From Candidatus Bipolaricaulota bacterium (lineage in GTDB: Bacteria; Bipolaricaulota; Bipolaricaulia; RBG-16-55-9; DRXL01): a stretch of 53,453 bases of DNA. A program made the translations under genes and the position numbers. The stretch covers positions 14,520 through 67,972 of the forward strand of contig JAUQPG010000005.1 in NCBI GenBank assembly GCA_030550495.1, given 5' to 3'. A model generated the notes under the pieces. That model saw only the letters and a list, made by a program, of their open reading frames with translations, was not told where the DNA came from and did not search any database. Below are positions 36,428-44,482 of the stretch, one piece after another (the stretch's first letter is position 1; every line of letters begins with the position of its first letter).

Positions 36428-37604
36428 AGTTTTGGCAATCGTTGTCAGCTTGGCTGCGTTGCTCTTTCTGCCCTTGGTGAGCGCGCAAGAGCAGCAAGAG
36501 CTCAATCCGGTGAGCAAGCTCGATCTTGGCGGGTCCAAGGTCAACGGCTTCGTCTTCACGGCAGATGGGAAATTTGCCTTCGTCTCTGTCAGTGTCGGGC
36601 GCGAGAGCTCAGTCTTTCTTGTAGCGGCCAGCACAACGGATACCACAAAGTTTTACGGCAAGAAAGTGCGCGGCTGCCCCATTGCCGGAGAAGTCTGCCT
36701 AGCCCAAGTTCGCGGGAATATCAACCCCCAAGACTTGGCGTATAACGAGGAGAAGAAAGTGCTCTTCATACCAGGCTATGACGATGACACACTCTATATC
36801 TCGCAGGTGGCCTTTGACAAAGACGGCAACCCCACCGAAGCCAAGGCAGCCAAGAAAGTCGCTGTAGGGGCTGGCCCGCGAGCAGTCGCTGTCAACGCCG
36901 CTGGCACCCGGGCCTTCACGGTGAACGAACGCGAGCACACCGTCAGCGTCGTGGATATTTTGTATAAGGATAACGCCCCCGACAAGGGCGAAGTGATCGC
37001 GACGATCAAGCTCGACCCCGACGAAGAGAACCCCACATATCCTAGCCCGGCAGATATTGCCATTGTGGGCGATAGAGCCTTCGTCGTCAACACCGACACA
37101 TGGAAGGTCTGCGAACTTAAGAACATCAACGCGGACAGCGAGAAGGTGAAGAAGGGCGAGGAGAAGATTGAACTTGGCGCGTGCGTCGATACCGGGGCAT
37201 ATCCACGTGCTATGGCCATGCTTGGGAACACGGCGTATGTGATCAACAGTCTTGGGGACAGCGTCAGTCAGCTCTCCTTGGAGCCGTTGGAGAGCAAAGC
37301 AGAAGTCCCCGTCGGCGATGCTCCGCGGGGGATCGCCACAGACAATCAGTGCTGGGTTGTGGTGACCAATACGGGGGTAGATAACCCCGAGGGTGGCCGC
37401 CCTAGCCTCTCCTTCTTGAGCGCGGATTTGAGCAAGTCTCTCACGCTCTCCATCACAGCAAAGGAGCCAGGAGATCCGATTGTGCCAACTCAGGTGCAGG
37501 TCCTCGTCAAAGAGGGCGCTAAAGAGGTGTGGGTATTGAACATCGGAGCTCGCGGAGAGATCTTAATCTACCCTGCGCCGGAGGCTGTCCAGAGCTGTCC
37601 GTAA
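36411..37604 (+). CDS. Secreted YVTN-type beta-propeller protein
   Basis: 397 residues. Signal peptide MSSTYKVLAIVVSLAALLFLPLVSAQEQ. Repeats of the YVTN/Lactonase type: GFVFTADGKFAFVSVSV, VAVGAGPRAVAVNAAGTRAFTVNEREHTVSVVDI, AEVPVGDAPRGIATDNQCWVVVTNTG. Contains several Cys, possibly in disulfides. Likely a periplasmic or extracellular scaffold; substrate unknown. SD AAAAGGAGG spaced 8 from the ATG. A terminator hairpin follows. Confidence 0.88.
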   Translation: MSSTYKVLAIVVSLAALLFLPLVSAQEQQELNPVSKLDLGGSKVNGFVFTADGKFAFVSVSVGRESSVFLVAASTTDTTKFYGKKVRGCPIAGEVCLAQVRGNINPQDLAYNEEKKVLFIPGYDDDTLYISQVAFDKDGNPTEAKAAKKVAVGAGPRAVAVNAAGTRAFTVNEREHTVSVVDILYKDNAPDKGEVIATIKLDPDEENPTYPSPADIAIVGDRAFVVNTDTWKVCELKNINADSEKVKKGEEKIELGACVDTGAYPRAMAMLGNTAYVINSLGDSVSQLSLEPLESKAEVPVGDAPRGIATDNQCWVVVTNTGVDNPEGGRPSLSFLSADLSKSLTLSITAKEPGDPIVPTQVQVLVKEGAKEVWVLNIGARGEILIYPAPEAVQSCP

Positions 37605-37624
37605 TAGAAAAATCGAAAGCGAGA

Positions 37625-37664
37625 AGAGAAGCGGCCTCGGGGGCTTCCGGGGCCGCTTCTCTTT
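37625..37664 (+). terminator. Hairpin terminator
   Basis: AGAGAAGCGGCC pairs perfectly with GGCCGCTTCTCT (12 bp, 14-base loop), followed by TT. Ends the propeller gene and isolates the tRNA promoter. Confidence 0.75.
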
Positions 37665-37668
37665 GCAG

Positions 37669-37698
37669 TTGACGATCCCAGCCCTTCTTGAGTATAGT
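37669..37698 (+). promoter_or_regulatory. Predicted tRNA promoter
   Basis: TTGACG (37669-37674), 18-base spacer, TATAGT (37693-37698), 8 bases before the tRNA. Confidence 0.75.
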
Positions 37699-37706
37699 AA
37701 AAGAGC

Positions 37707-37782
37707 GGGCCCGTAGCTCAGGGGTCAGAGCAGTCGGCTCATAACCGATCGGTCGCAGGTTCGAATCCTGCCGGGCCCACCA
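37707..37782 (+). tRNA. tRNA-Met (CAU), elongator; tRNA-Ile2 possible
   Basis: 76 bases with encoded CCA. Acceptor GGGCCCG/CGGGCCC, D arm GCTC...GAGC, anticodon arm TCGG-CTCATAA-CCGA, T arm GCAGG-TTCGAAT-CCTGC. The anticodon is CAT. The acceptor is fully paired at 1-72 and the anticodon stem lacks the three G:C run of initiators, so it is not initiator. Elongator Met and lysidine-modified Ile cannot be told apart by eye. Confidence 0.92.
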
Positions 37783-37815
37783 CAGACAGTTAGGAAGTTT
37801 CCAGTTTTTCAGTTT

Positions 37816-38349
37816 ATGGAGAAACTCTTCGTGAACGTAGACGGAGCCTCGCAAGGCAATCCCGGCGAGGCTGCTATTGGCATTGTTATTGCTGACGCTG
37901 ATGGGAACGTTATTAAAGAGATCTCTGAGCACATCGGGCGCACGACCAATAACGTTGCAGAGTATCGCGCTCTCATCGAGGCGATCAAAGCTGTGATACC
38001 TTACACGCCCAAGCGCGTCATCTTCTTCACAGATAGTCAACTCCTAGCTAATCAAGTCAACGGGCTCTATCGTATTCGGCGGCCCCATCTGGAGCCCCTC
38101 AACCGTCAAGTCCATGAGCTGTTGGCAAAACTCCCCAACTGGCAGGTCAACTATGTCGAGCGCGACGCCAATTGGAAGGCGCACCGTCTCGCGCAAAAGG
38201 CGCTCTTAGAGAGAGTTGCCAAAGAGGCTGAAGTGGGCTTGCCGGAGCGCATCCGCAGGAAGGTTGAACTCCTCGATGAGATCGATCAAAGACGGGTCTT
38301 AGAATTTGTGAATCGGCTCTACGAGGAGGCCCAGAAAGACAAGACGTAA
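37816..38349 (+). CDS. RNase HI-like protein
   Basis: 177 residues. RNase H fold with NVDGASQGNPGEAAIG (first Asp), NNVAEYRALIEAI (Glu), FFTDSQLLANQVNG (Asp). The last motif, usually N..AD.LA, reads NWKAHRLAQKAL, so the fourth acidic residue is His. The C-terminal extension of about 45 charged residues is helical. The family cuts RNA in RNA/DNA hybrids; loss of the fourth acid often lowers rather than abolishes activity. No clear SD before the ATG. Confidence 0.9.
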   Translation: MEKLFVNVDGASQGNPGEAAIGIVIADADGNVIKEISEHIGRTTNNVAEYRALIEAIKAVIPYTPKRVIFFTDSQLLANQVNGLYRIRRPHLEPLNRQVHELLAKLPNWQVNYVERDANWKAHRLAQKALLERVAKEAEVGLPERIRRKVELLDEIDQRRVLEFVNRLYEEAQKDKT

Positions 38350-38388
38350 AGGCTCAAGCTTCAGTCTTCGGGCAAGGGGGACTTTGTC

Positions 38389-40008
38389 ATGGGTGGGTAT
38401 CTCAAAGGGTGTCTTCTCGTTTGTGGGATTCTCTTTGTAGTGACGGGCTGCTGGCCTATGCCCAATAGAATCAGCGTCAGCGCTGATGGGCTGCTTGCTC
38501 TTTCCGTCTCTTCAAGAGAGACTGATGGGTCCTACGAAGCCCTCCCTCAAGCAGGACACGTGTGGCTTATAGATTCTCAAACAGGGCGCGTGCAGACTGT
38601 GCTCACTGAGGGTGAGAATCTCTCGTGGGTGACGTTCTCTCCTGACGGGAACGAGTTGCTCTACGTTGAAAGCCCCAGCGTCGAGCTACCTCAGATTCTA
38701 ATGGGAAAACTCTCACATCCCTGGCGGTTAATGCTCTTCGACCGTCGGAGCAACACTCAAACGGAGCTCTTATCGGGGGATCACGGCTTTATCTGGGCAC
38801 CAACGTTTTCTCCTGACGGGCGCAAGATCGCGTTCTATAAATTTTATCACAATCATACGGGCGACTATCTCAATCTGCATATCTTTGACAGGGACAGCCG
38901 TCAGGAGAGGCTGCTCAAATCCGTACAGGATAAAGAGGGTATCTATTACGCGCCCTACGGGCCGGGGCCCCTGTGGGCTCCTGATAGTCGGGGGGTGTTC
39001 GCTTTCCGTATTGAAAAGATCTTCCCTGAAGAAACTTTGCTCAGCCCAGAGGAGATCACTGCAGAAACAGTACGGATCTTCGCGGGGCGACTCGCTGTGC
39101 TCAGCATTGATTGTGGATGCGAGCACAGCATTGCCAAGGGATTCTTCCCGCTCTTGCCTGTTCCACTCTTTTTAGTAGCATCTCCCGATGGCCAAAAACT
39201 CTATGTCAATGGCTATGACCAGACGTTCTCTGTGAGTGCCCGTGAGCGCGTTAATCTCTACGAGATCAGGGTTGAGACCGGCGAACAAGCGGTGCTCTAT
39301 GACGGGGGTGGGATCGCGCTCGCTCCGGCACTCTCCCCCGATGGGGAGCGCCTGCTCTTCACGGTCATCTCTCCCGAAGAACCCTTGAAGGCCGATCTCT
39401 ATGTGCTTGATCTTACCTCAGCAGCACCCGCCCGGAAGGTGACCGATGACGGGCAGTCGGGCTTTGGGTTCTGGCTCTCTCGCGAAGAGATAGGGTTCTT
39501 GCGCGTAAGAACCCCCCAAGCACTCCGTGGTGAGATCTGGGTAAGAAATCTCAACACTAACGAGGAGCGCAATCTCAGTATGCTCTTGGCTGTGCAAAGC
39601 CATCTTGTGCAGTTGAGCCAAGAGGCAAAAGTCTATGAGAAATCCCTTGAGCGAGTGGAGCGCCAGCTCACAGCCCTGAACGATGCTGTTGCTGCACTAC
39701 CAGGAGCTATAATGGCTCTCTCTGAAAAGCTAGACGCTGCGCAGACGCAGAGCCTTGAAATAGCGAATCGCACAGATCAACAATTGACTAAGCTTGCTCA
39801 AGATATTGGTGCGCTCCTGGCTGATATGAGCGCGATGAAGGCTCAGCTCTCGGGGATAGAAACAGAAGTACAAACTGTCAGTAAACGGCCTGCGCTCTCG
39901 TTCTGGCAGCTTGTGATCGCGCTACTGATCGCTGTGATCGTGATCGTCTGGCTTGTTCGGCGCGCCTTGCACTCGCTCGCTCAGCAGATAGCTTTGCCGC
40001 CCCAGTAA
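38389..40008 (+). CDS. Lipoprotein with PD40 beta-propeller, coiled coil and C-terminal membrane segment
   Basis: 539 residues. N-terminal signal with lipobox (FVVTGCWP). WD40-like (PD40) repeats: VTFSPDGNELLYV, PTFSPDGRKIAFY, LVASPDGQKLYVN, PALSPDGERLLFT, as in TolB-type propellers. From about 400 a coiled coil (YEKSLERVERQLTALNDAVAAL... QLTKLAQDIGALLADMSAMKAQLSGIETEV), then one membrane segment (FWQLVIALLIAVIVIVWLV) near the end. Lipid anchor at one end and a membrane helix at the other is unusual and could link or loop at the membrane. Function unknown. Confidence 0.85.
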   Translation: MGGYLKGCLLVCGILFVVTGCWPMPNRISVSADGLLALSVSSRETDGSYEALPQAGHVWLIDSQTGRVQTVLTEGENLSWVTFSPDGNELLYVESPSVELPQILMGKLSHPWRLMLFDRRSNTQTELLSGDHGFIWAPTFSPDGRKIAFYKFYHNHTGDYLNLHIFDRDSRQERLLKSVQDKEGIYYAPYGPGPLWAPDSRGVFAFRIEKIFPEETLLSPEEITAETVRIFAGRLAVLSIDCGCEHSIAKGFFPLLPVPLFLVASPDGQKLYVNGYDQTFSVSARERVNLYEIRVETGEQAVLYDGGGIALAPALSPDGERLLFTVISPEEPLKADLYVLDLTSAAPARKVTDDGQSGFGFWLSREEIGFLRVRTPQALRGEIWVRNLNTNEERNLSMLLAVQSHLVQLSQEAKVYEKSLERVERQLTALNDAVAALPGAIMALSEKLDAAQTQSLEIANRTDQQLTKLAQDIGALLADMSAMKAQLSGIETEVQTVSKRPALSFWQLVIALLIAVIVIVWLVRRALHSLAQQIALPPQ

Positions 40009-40682
40009 AGTGTCGCTATCCCTAAGGTGAGATCGCGATACCCCACAGGGCGAAACCCCGCTTCATAGAGTTCTTCGAGAATCTGAGCACGGTCTGGGAA
40101 GCTCAGAATCGAATCGCGCAGATATTGATAGGGCGCGCGTGCTCCCGTGAGCATCCCTCCAACCCAAGGCACGATATATCGCAGATAGGGGAGGTAGGCC
40201 AAGCGCACGAGAAAACTTCGAGGGACGGAAAACTCTAAGATGAACACCCGCCCTCCTTGGGAGAGCACACGATAGATCTCTCTCAGTCCCTGAGCGCGAT
40301 CTGGGAGATTGCGCAACCCAAACGCTATTGTCGCGATCTCAAAAGAACTTTCGGCGAAGGGTAGCTCCAGCGCATTCCCGTGCACAAGCTGCACTCGCTG
40401 ATTGAGGCCAAGCTGAGTGAACTTATCGCGAGCGATACGAAGCATCTCTTCAGAGAGATCCAGCCCCACAATTTGAATATCTGGGCACGCTCGAGCGAAC
40501 TCTATAACGACATCACCGGTGCCGGTGCACAGATCCAAGAGACGCTCTCCAGGCTGAGGAGCAGCGTGTCGGACAAGCTCGCGCCGCCAGGCGCGGTCGC
40601 GATTGAGACTTAAAATATGATTAGCGCGATCATATCGGTGTGCGACCTCGGAGAACATTTGAGCGATTTCATGAGGGCGCAT
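39981..40682 (-). CDS. ubiE: UbiE/MenG-type quinone C-methyltransferase
   Basis: 233 residues. SAM motif I LLDLCTGTGDVVIEFA, motif II region FAESSFEIATIAFGLRNLPD and VFILEFSVPRS, start MFSEVAHRYDRANHILSLNRDRAWRR, all typical of demethylmenaquinone/2-polyprenyl-benzoquinol methyltransferases. Suggests respiratory quinone synthesis, though no other quinone gene is here. Last gene of the gpmI-Gls24-ubiE unit; overlaps the convergent lipoprotein gene by 28 bases. Confidence 0.9.
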   Translation of the reverse strand: MRPHEIAQMFSEVAHRYDRANHILSLNRDRAWRRELVRHAAPQPGERLLDLCTGTGDVVIEFARACPDIQIVGLDLSEEMLRIARDKFTQLGLNQRVQLVHGNALELPFAESSFEIATIAFGLRNLPDRAQGLREIYRVLSQGGRVFILEFSVPRSFLVRLAYLPYLRYIVPWVGGMLTGARAPYQYLRDSILSFPDRAQILEELYEAGFRPVGYRDLTLGIATLYWGGKAIC

Positions 40683-40685
40683 CGC

Positions 40686-41045
40686 TCACTCTTTGATGAC
40701 GCCACTGATCTCTATGATAATATCGTCGACTTCCAGGCCAGCGAGCTCGCGTAACCGGGCCTTCACTTCTGTGATGGCTTTTTGGGCGGCCTCGTGGATG
40801 CGCGTCCCGTAGACGGCAAAGAGCGCCATTTTAATAATCAGACGCCCGTTCTCCTTGAGGACCTCGATGCCGTCGCCCTTGATTGCCTGAGTGATCATGC
40901 TAAAAAAACTAGAGCTTTCGCGGGCCTGGCGTGGGGTACGCAAGCCCTCCTGCTCGCTAATAACTTTGGCGCAGAGCTGGACAATAGCTCGCTCAGAGAT
41001 GTAAATATCACCAAGTTCACTGCTGATTCTCTTCAGCTCAGCCAT
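40686..41045 (-). CDS. Asp23/Gls24 family protein
   Basis: 119 residues with LGDIYISERAIVQLCAKVI near the start and KMALFAVYGTRIHEAAQKAITEVKARLRELAGLEVDDIIIEISGVI, the Asp23/Gls24 core. The family is linked to envelope stress and, in related proteins, membrane anchoring. Three bases separate it from ubiE and four from gpmI, so it is co-transcribed with them. Confidence 0.88.
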   Translation of the reverse strand: MAELKRISSELGDIYISERAIVQLCAKVISEQEGLRTPRQARESSSFFSMITQAIKGDGIEVLKENGRLIIKMALFAVYGTRIHEAAQKAITEVKARLRELAGLEVDDIIIEISGVIKE

Positions 41046-41049
41046 ACTC

Positions 41050-42570
41050 TTAGGCTATTAAACTTCGCCCTGTCATCTCCTTCGGCTGCTTTAGTCCCAT
41101 CAATTCTAGCAACGTCGGCGCGATGTCGCAGAGCGCCCCGCCGTCAGCGAGCGTGATCTTCCGCGGCCCAATGTAGATGAAAGGGCCGGGGCTGTGCGTG
41201 TGCGCTGTGTGGGGCTGCCCGTGCTCATCTCGCATAATATCGGCGTTGCCGTGATCGGCTGTGATTAAAATTTCTCCGTTCACAGAACGTGTTGCTTCAA
41301 CGACGCGCCCCAGACATTCGTCGACAGCCTCGACAGCTCTGACGGCAGCGTCAAAGACCCCCGTGTGTCCCACCATATCAGGGTTAGCGTAGTTTATCAA
41401 GACAAAGTCATAATGACGACTCGTGATTCTCTCTATAGCTTCGTCGGTCACTTCATACGCGGACATCTCCGGCTTGAGATCATATGTGGCAACTTTAGGG
41501 GACGGGATGAGCTTTCTGTCTTCCCCGGGGAAGGGGGTCTCGCGCCCGTTATTGAAAAAGTACGTGACGTGTGCGTATTTTTCGGTTTCTGCGAGACGAA
41601 ACTGGGTCAGCCCCGCTGTGCTTAGCACCTCCCCGAAGATATTTTTCAGCGCTTCATCGCTGGGGAAGGCTGCTGGAACTGAAAAGCTTTGATCATACTG
41701 GGTGAGCGTGACGAACTCGATCTGTGGGCGTGGCCCGCGCTCAAACTGAGCGAAGTCTTTTTCGGTAAAGGCGCGAGTGAGCTGGCGGGCGCGATCAGGA
41801 CGAAAGTTGAAAAATATGACAGCGTCGCCATCGCGAATCGCTCCCTCAGGATCGAGAATGATGGGCTTAATAAATTCATCGGTCTCGCCGCGCTGATAAG
41901 CTCTTGCGACGGCAGCTTCTGGGGGTCCGTCATCTCTGAAGCCTTCGGCAAAGCGCAGCGCACGATACGCTTTCTCCGTGCGCTCCCAGCGATTATCACG
42001 GTCCATCGCCCAGTAGCGCCCCATGAGCGTTGCAATCTGTCCGAAGCCCCGCCTGGCGCAGAACTCGCGCACCTGCTTGACATAACCAGCCCCAGAAGTT
42101 GGTGGGGTGTCGCGCCCGTCTAAAAACGCGTGAATGTAGAGATCGTAGACGTGCTCGCGCTCAGCAAGCTCTATGAGTGCAAAGAGATGTTCCAACGCAC
42201 TATGCACGCCGCCGTCGCTGACTAGCCCCATGAGATGGAGGCGGCTGTTACGCATTTGTACATGCGCGATGGCGCGCAACAAAGCTCTATTTTTGAAGAA
42301 GCTCCCGTCGGCGATGGCATCGGAGATGCGCGTCGAAGTCTGCACGACGACGCGCCCAGCTCCTAGATTTTGGTGTCCGACTTCAGAATTTCCAAATTGT
42401 CCGTGGGGCAGGCCGACGAAGCGGCCATCGGTGCGCACGAGCGTATGGGGGCAGCTTTCCCAATAGCGATCGAAGTTTGGGGTCTTCGCGAGTGCGATAG
42501 CGTTCCAATCTGTTTCCTGGCGCATCCCCCAGCCGTCTAAAATCACTAGCACATACGGGCGCTTGGGCAT
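41050..42570 (-). CDS. gpmI: 2,3-bisphosphoglycerate-independent phosphoglycerate mutase
   Basis: 506 residues, normal length. VLVILDGWGMR with the first metal Asp, the phosphoserine site FGNSEVGHQNLGAGR, HAFLDGRDTPP, NFRPDRARQLTRAF, YANPDMVGHTG and ITADHGNAD, all alkaline-phosphatase-superfamily manganese ligands. Interconverts 3- and 2-phosphoglycerate in glycolysis or gluconeogenesis. A minus-strand TATAAT ends 5 bases before the ATG, so the message may be leaderless. Confidence 0.97.
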   Translation of the reverse strand: MPKRPYVLVILDGWGMRQETDWNAIALAKTPNFDRYWESCPHTLVRTDGRFVGLPHGQFGNSEVGHQNLGAGRVVVQTSTRISDAIADGSFFKNRALLRAIAHVQMRNSRLHLMGLVSDGGVHSALEHLFALIELAEREHVYDLYIHAFLDGRDTPPTSGAGYVKQVREFCARRGFGQIATLMGRYWAMDRDNRWERTEKAYRALRFAEGFRDDGPPEAAVARAYQRGETDEFIKPIILDPEGAIRDGDAVIFFNFRPDRARQLTRAFTEKDFAQFERGPRPQIEFVTLTQYDQSFSVPAAFPSDEALKNIFGEVLSTAGLTQFRLAETEKYAHVTYFFNNGRETPFPGEDRKLIPSPKVATYDLKPEMSAYEVTDEAIERITSRHYDFVLINYANPDMVGHTGVFDAAVRAVEAVDECLGRVVEATRSVNGEILITADHGNADIMRDEHGQPHTAHTHSPGPFIYIGPRKITLADGGALCDIAPTLLELMGLKQPKEMTGRSLIA

Positions 42571-42638
42571 GGCTTATTATACACTGTCCTTGTGTGTGCT
42601 TGCTAACAAAGCTTTAAATAATTACAATGAGCATGGCT

Positions 42639-43103
42639 ATGCGGCTTGTGCTCCAGCGGGTCAAAGAGGCGTCAGTTGAGATTGACGGCCAGATCGTGGG
42701 CCGGATCGGCCCAGGGCTTTTAGTCTTCGTGGGCGTGGGCAAGGGGGACACTGAGCACGACGCGATCTTTCTCGCAGATCGAGTCCTGGGCTTGAGAATC
42801 TTTGAAGACGCAGCGGGCAAGATGAATCTCTCGGTCAAGGACGTGCAGGGCGAGCTCTTAGTCGTCTCGCAGTTTACGCTCTATGGGAACACGCAGAAGG
42901 GGCGACGCCCCAGCTTCGACGCGGCGGCGCCGCCTGAGCACGCCCGCGTGCTCTATGAGCTCTTTCTGCAAGAGCTGCGTCGCAGCGGGCTCAAAATAGA
43001 GTCTGGGGTCTTTGGCGCGCGCATGAAGGTCTCGCTCGTCAACGATGGCCCGGTCACGTTTATCTTGGAGAGCGAGCCGGTTGCACAAGAGCGTTCTCTC
43101 TGA
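42639..43103 (+). CDS. dtd: D-aminoacyl-tRNA deacylase
   Basis: 154 residues from ATG 42639 ([37 protein letters not shown]). The [26 protein letters not shown] motif and the cross-subunit [23 protein letters not shown] motif are both intact. It frees D-amino acids and misloaded glycine from tRNA. ATG 42627 is an alternative; no SD is obvious at either. Confidence 0.95.
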   Translation: MRLVLQRVKEASVEIDGQIVGRIGPGLLVFVGVGKGDTEHDAIFLADRVLGLRIFEDAAGKMNLSVKDVQGELLVVSQFTLYGNTQKGRRPSFDAAAPPEHARVLYELFLQELRRSGLKIESGVFGARMKVSLVNDGPVTFILESEPVAQERSL

Positions 43104-43109
43104 TAGAAT
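43081..43109 (+). promoter_or_regulatory. Predicted promoter for rpmF
   Basis: TTGCAC (43081-43086), 17-base spacer, TAGAAT (43104-43109), inside the 3' end of dtd. Leader about 70 bases. Confidence 0.55.
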
Positions 43110-43184
43110 GTGACTCACGGTAGGCACGGCAATTCCCGCAGAGCAGAAAGCCGTCCTCCATTATCTATTTAAGGAGTTGGGACT

Positions 43185-43382
43185 ATGGGTCAGGGCGTAC
43201 CCAAATACAGAAGATCTCGTTCGCAGAGGCGCATGCATCGTGCGGCAAGCTATCGCTTCACCCCGGTGACGATTGGGGAATGCCCGCGCTGTCATGAGCC
43301 GAAGCTGCCCCATCGCGTCTGTCTTAATTGTGGGTATTACAGGGGGATGGAGATTATCGCGCTAGAGGAGGAAGAACAATAG
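43185..43382 (+). CDS. rpmF: 50S ribosomal protein L32
   Basis: 65 residues, MGQGVPKYRRSRSQRRMHRAASYR...ECPRCHEPKLPHRVCLNCGYYRGMEII, with two CxxC pairs (zinc form). SD AAGGAG upstream. The common partners yceD (DUF177) upstream and plsX downstream are both absent. Its stop is immediately followed by the end of a convergent permease gene. Confidence 0.95.
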   Translation: MGQGVPKYRRSRSQRRMHRAASYRFTPVTIGECPRCHEPKLPHRVCLNCGYYRGMEIIALEEEEQ

Positions 43383-44480
43383 CTATCGGGCGCCCTTCAG
43401 GCGCGGGTCCAGGATATCTCTGAACGCGTCGCCGATCAGATTCCACCCCAATACAAAGAGCAGAATAGCCATGCCCGGGTAGACTACAATATACCAATGA
43501 TCGCTCAACCTAGGGATCCAGTCGCGAGCAAAGCTGATCATCTGGCCCCAGTCAGCAAATCCCACCTCGGCCCCTAAGCCTAAGAAGCTCAGCGCAGCAA
43601 AGCTCAAGACATACGACCCGATGTCCATTGAGCCCACGACCAACGTTGGATAGATCGCGTTGGGGATGATATGGCGCATCAGAATACGATGGTGCGGCAC
43701 CCCTAGGGCTTGAGCGGCGTAGACATAGTCGCGCTCCTTAATCGCGAGAATATCCCCGCGGATCAGGCGAGCATAGCCCATCCAGCCGAAGAAGATCAAG
43801 GCGATCATGGCTGTTAAGAGCCCACGCCCCAGCGACGGCTGGAGCACAGCGGCCATCGTTATAGCTGCCACAAGGAAAGGGAAAGCCAGAAAAACATCGG
43901 TGATGCGCATGAGAATCTCATCAATCCATCGGCCAAAGTATGCCCCGATCGAGCCAATCACCAAGCCGATCAAGACGTTGAGCCCGGTGATAACCAAGCC
44001 CACGAAGAAGGCCATGGACGTCCCCCACACGATCCCGTAATAGATATCATAACTTTGGATGAGCCCGAAGGGCCGGGCCTCACAGATCGTCGCCTGCTTG
44101 GTGATGACCTTCCAAATTTGTTCCAAGGGGTTTTCGCCGTTAGGAGGCTGAGGCATATGGGTATAGCCGCACCGGACAATACGATAGGGCTCGCGTGGAT
44201 TCTCCGGGGGAGCCAGCCACGGCGCAGCAATCGCAATGGCCGAAAAGAAGAGTACTATAATGATCCCTATGAGGGACAAGCGATTCCGCAAGAGCTTGCG
44301 CACCCGATACGCCGCGGTGAGAATCGCCGTGACCACGCCAAAGACAAGAATCGTGCTGACGAGAAAGAGGGGCTCCTCAGCCAACCCCAGCTCATAGCGT
44401 GCCACAAACACGATGAAAACAAAGAGTCCCCCAAGCACGAGATAGATCCAGAAGAGAGGATGACGCAGCCACGTCGGCAT
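43383..44480 (-). CDS. Peptide ABC transporter permease (DppC-like) 2
   Basis: 365 residues. Two extra N-terminal membrane segments (PLFWIYLVLGGLFVFIVFVA, LFLVSTILVFGVVTAILTA) precede the usual OppC start (NRLSLIGIIIVLFFSAIAIAAPWLAPPE). EAA loop YVYAAQALGVPHHRILMRHIIPNAIYPT. Ends ILGWNLIGDAFRDILDPRLKGAR-like. Last gene of a three-gene unit; no ATPase genes follow. Confidence 0.94.
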   Translation of the reverse strand: MPTWLRHPLFWIYLVLGGLFVFIVFVARYELGLAEEPLFLVSTILVFGVVTAILTAAYRVRKLLRNRLSLIGIIIVLFFSAIAIAAPWLAPPENPREPYRIVRCGYTHMPQPPNGENPLEQIWKVITKQATICEARPFGLIQSYDIYYGIVWGTSMAFFVGLVITGLNVLIGLVIGSIGAYFGRWIDEILMRITDVFLAFPFLVAAITMAAVLQPSLGRGLLTAMIALIFFGWMGYARLIRGDILAIKERDYVYAAQALGVPHHRILMRHIIPNAIYPTLVVGSMDIGSYVLSFAALSFLGLGAEVGFADWGQMISFARDWIPRLSDHWYIVVYPGMAILLFVLGWNLIGDAFRDILDPRLKGAR

Positions 44481-44482
44481 AT

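Noticed and set aside
37580-37620. Possible further gene between the propeller and the tRNA
   Set aside because: Only terminator and promoter sequence present; no ORF with SD.
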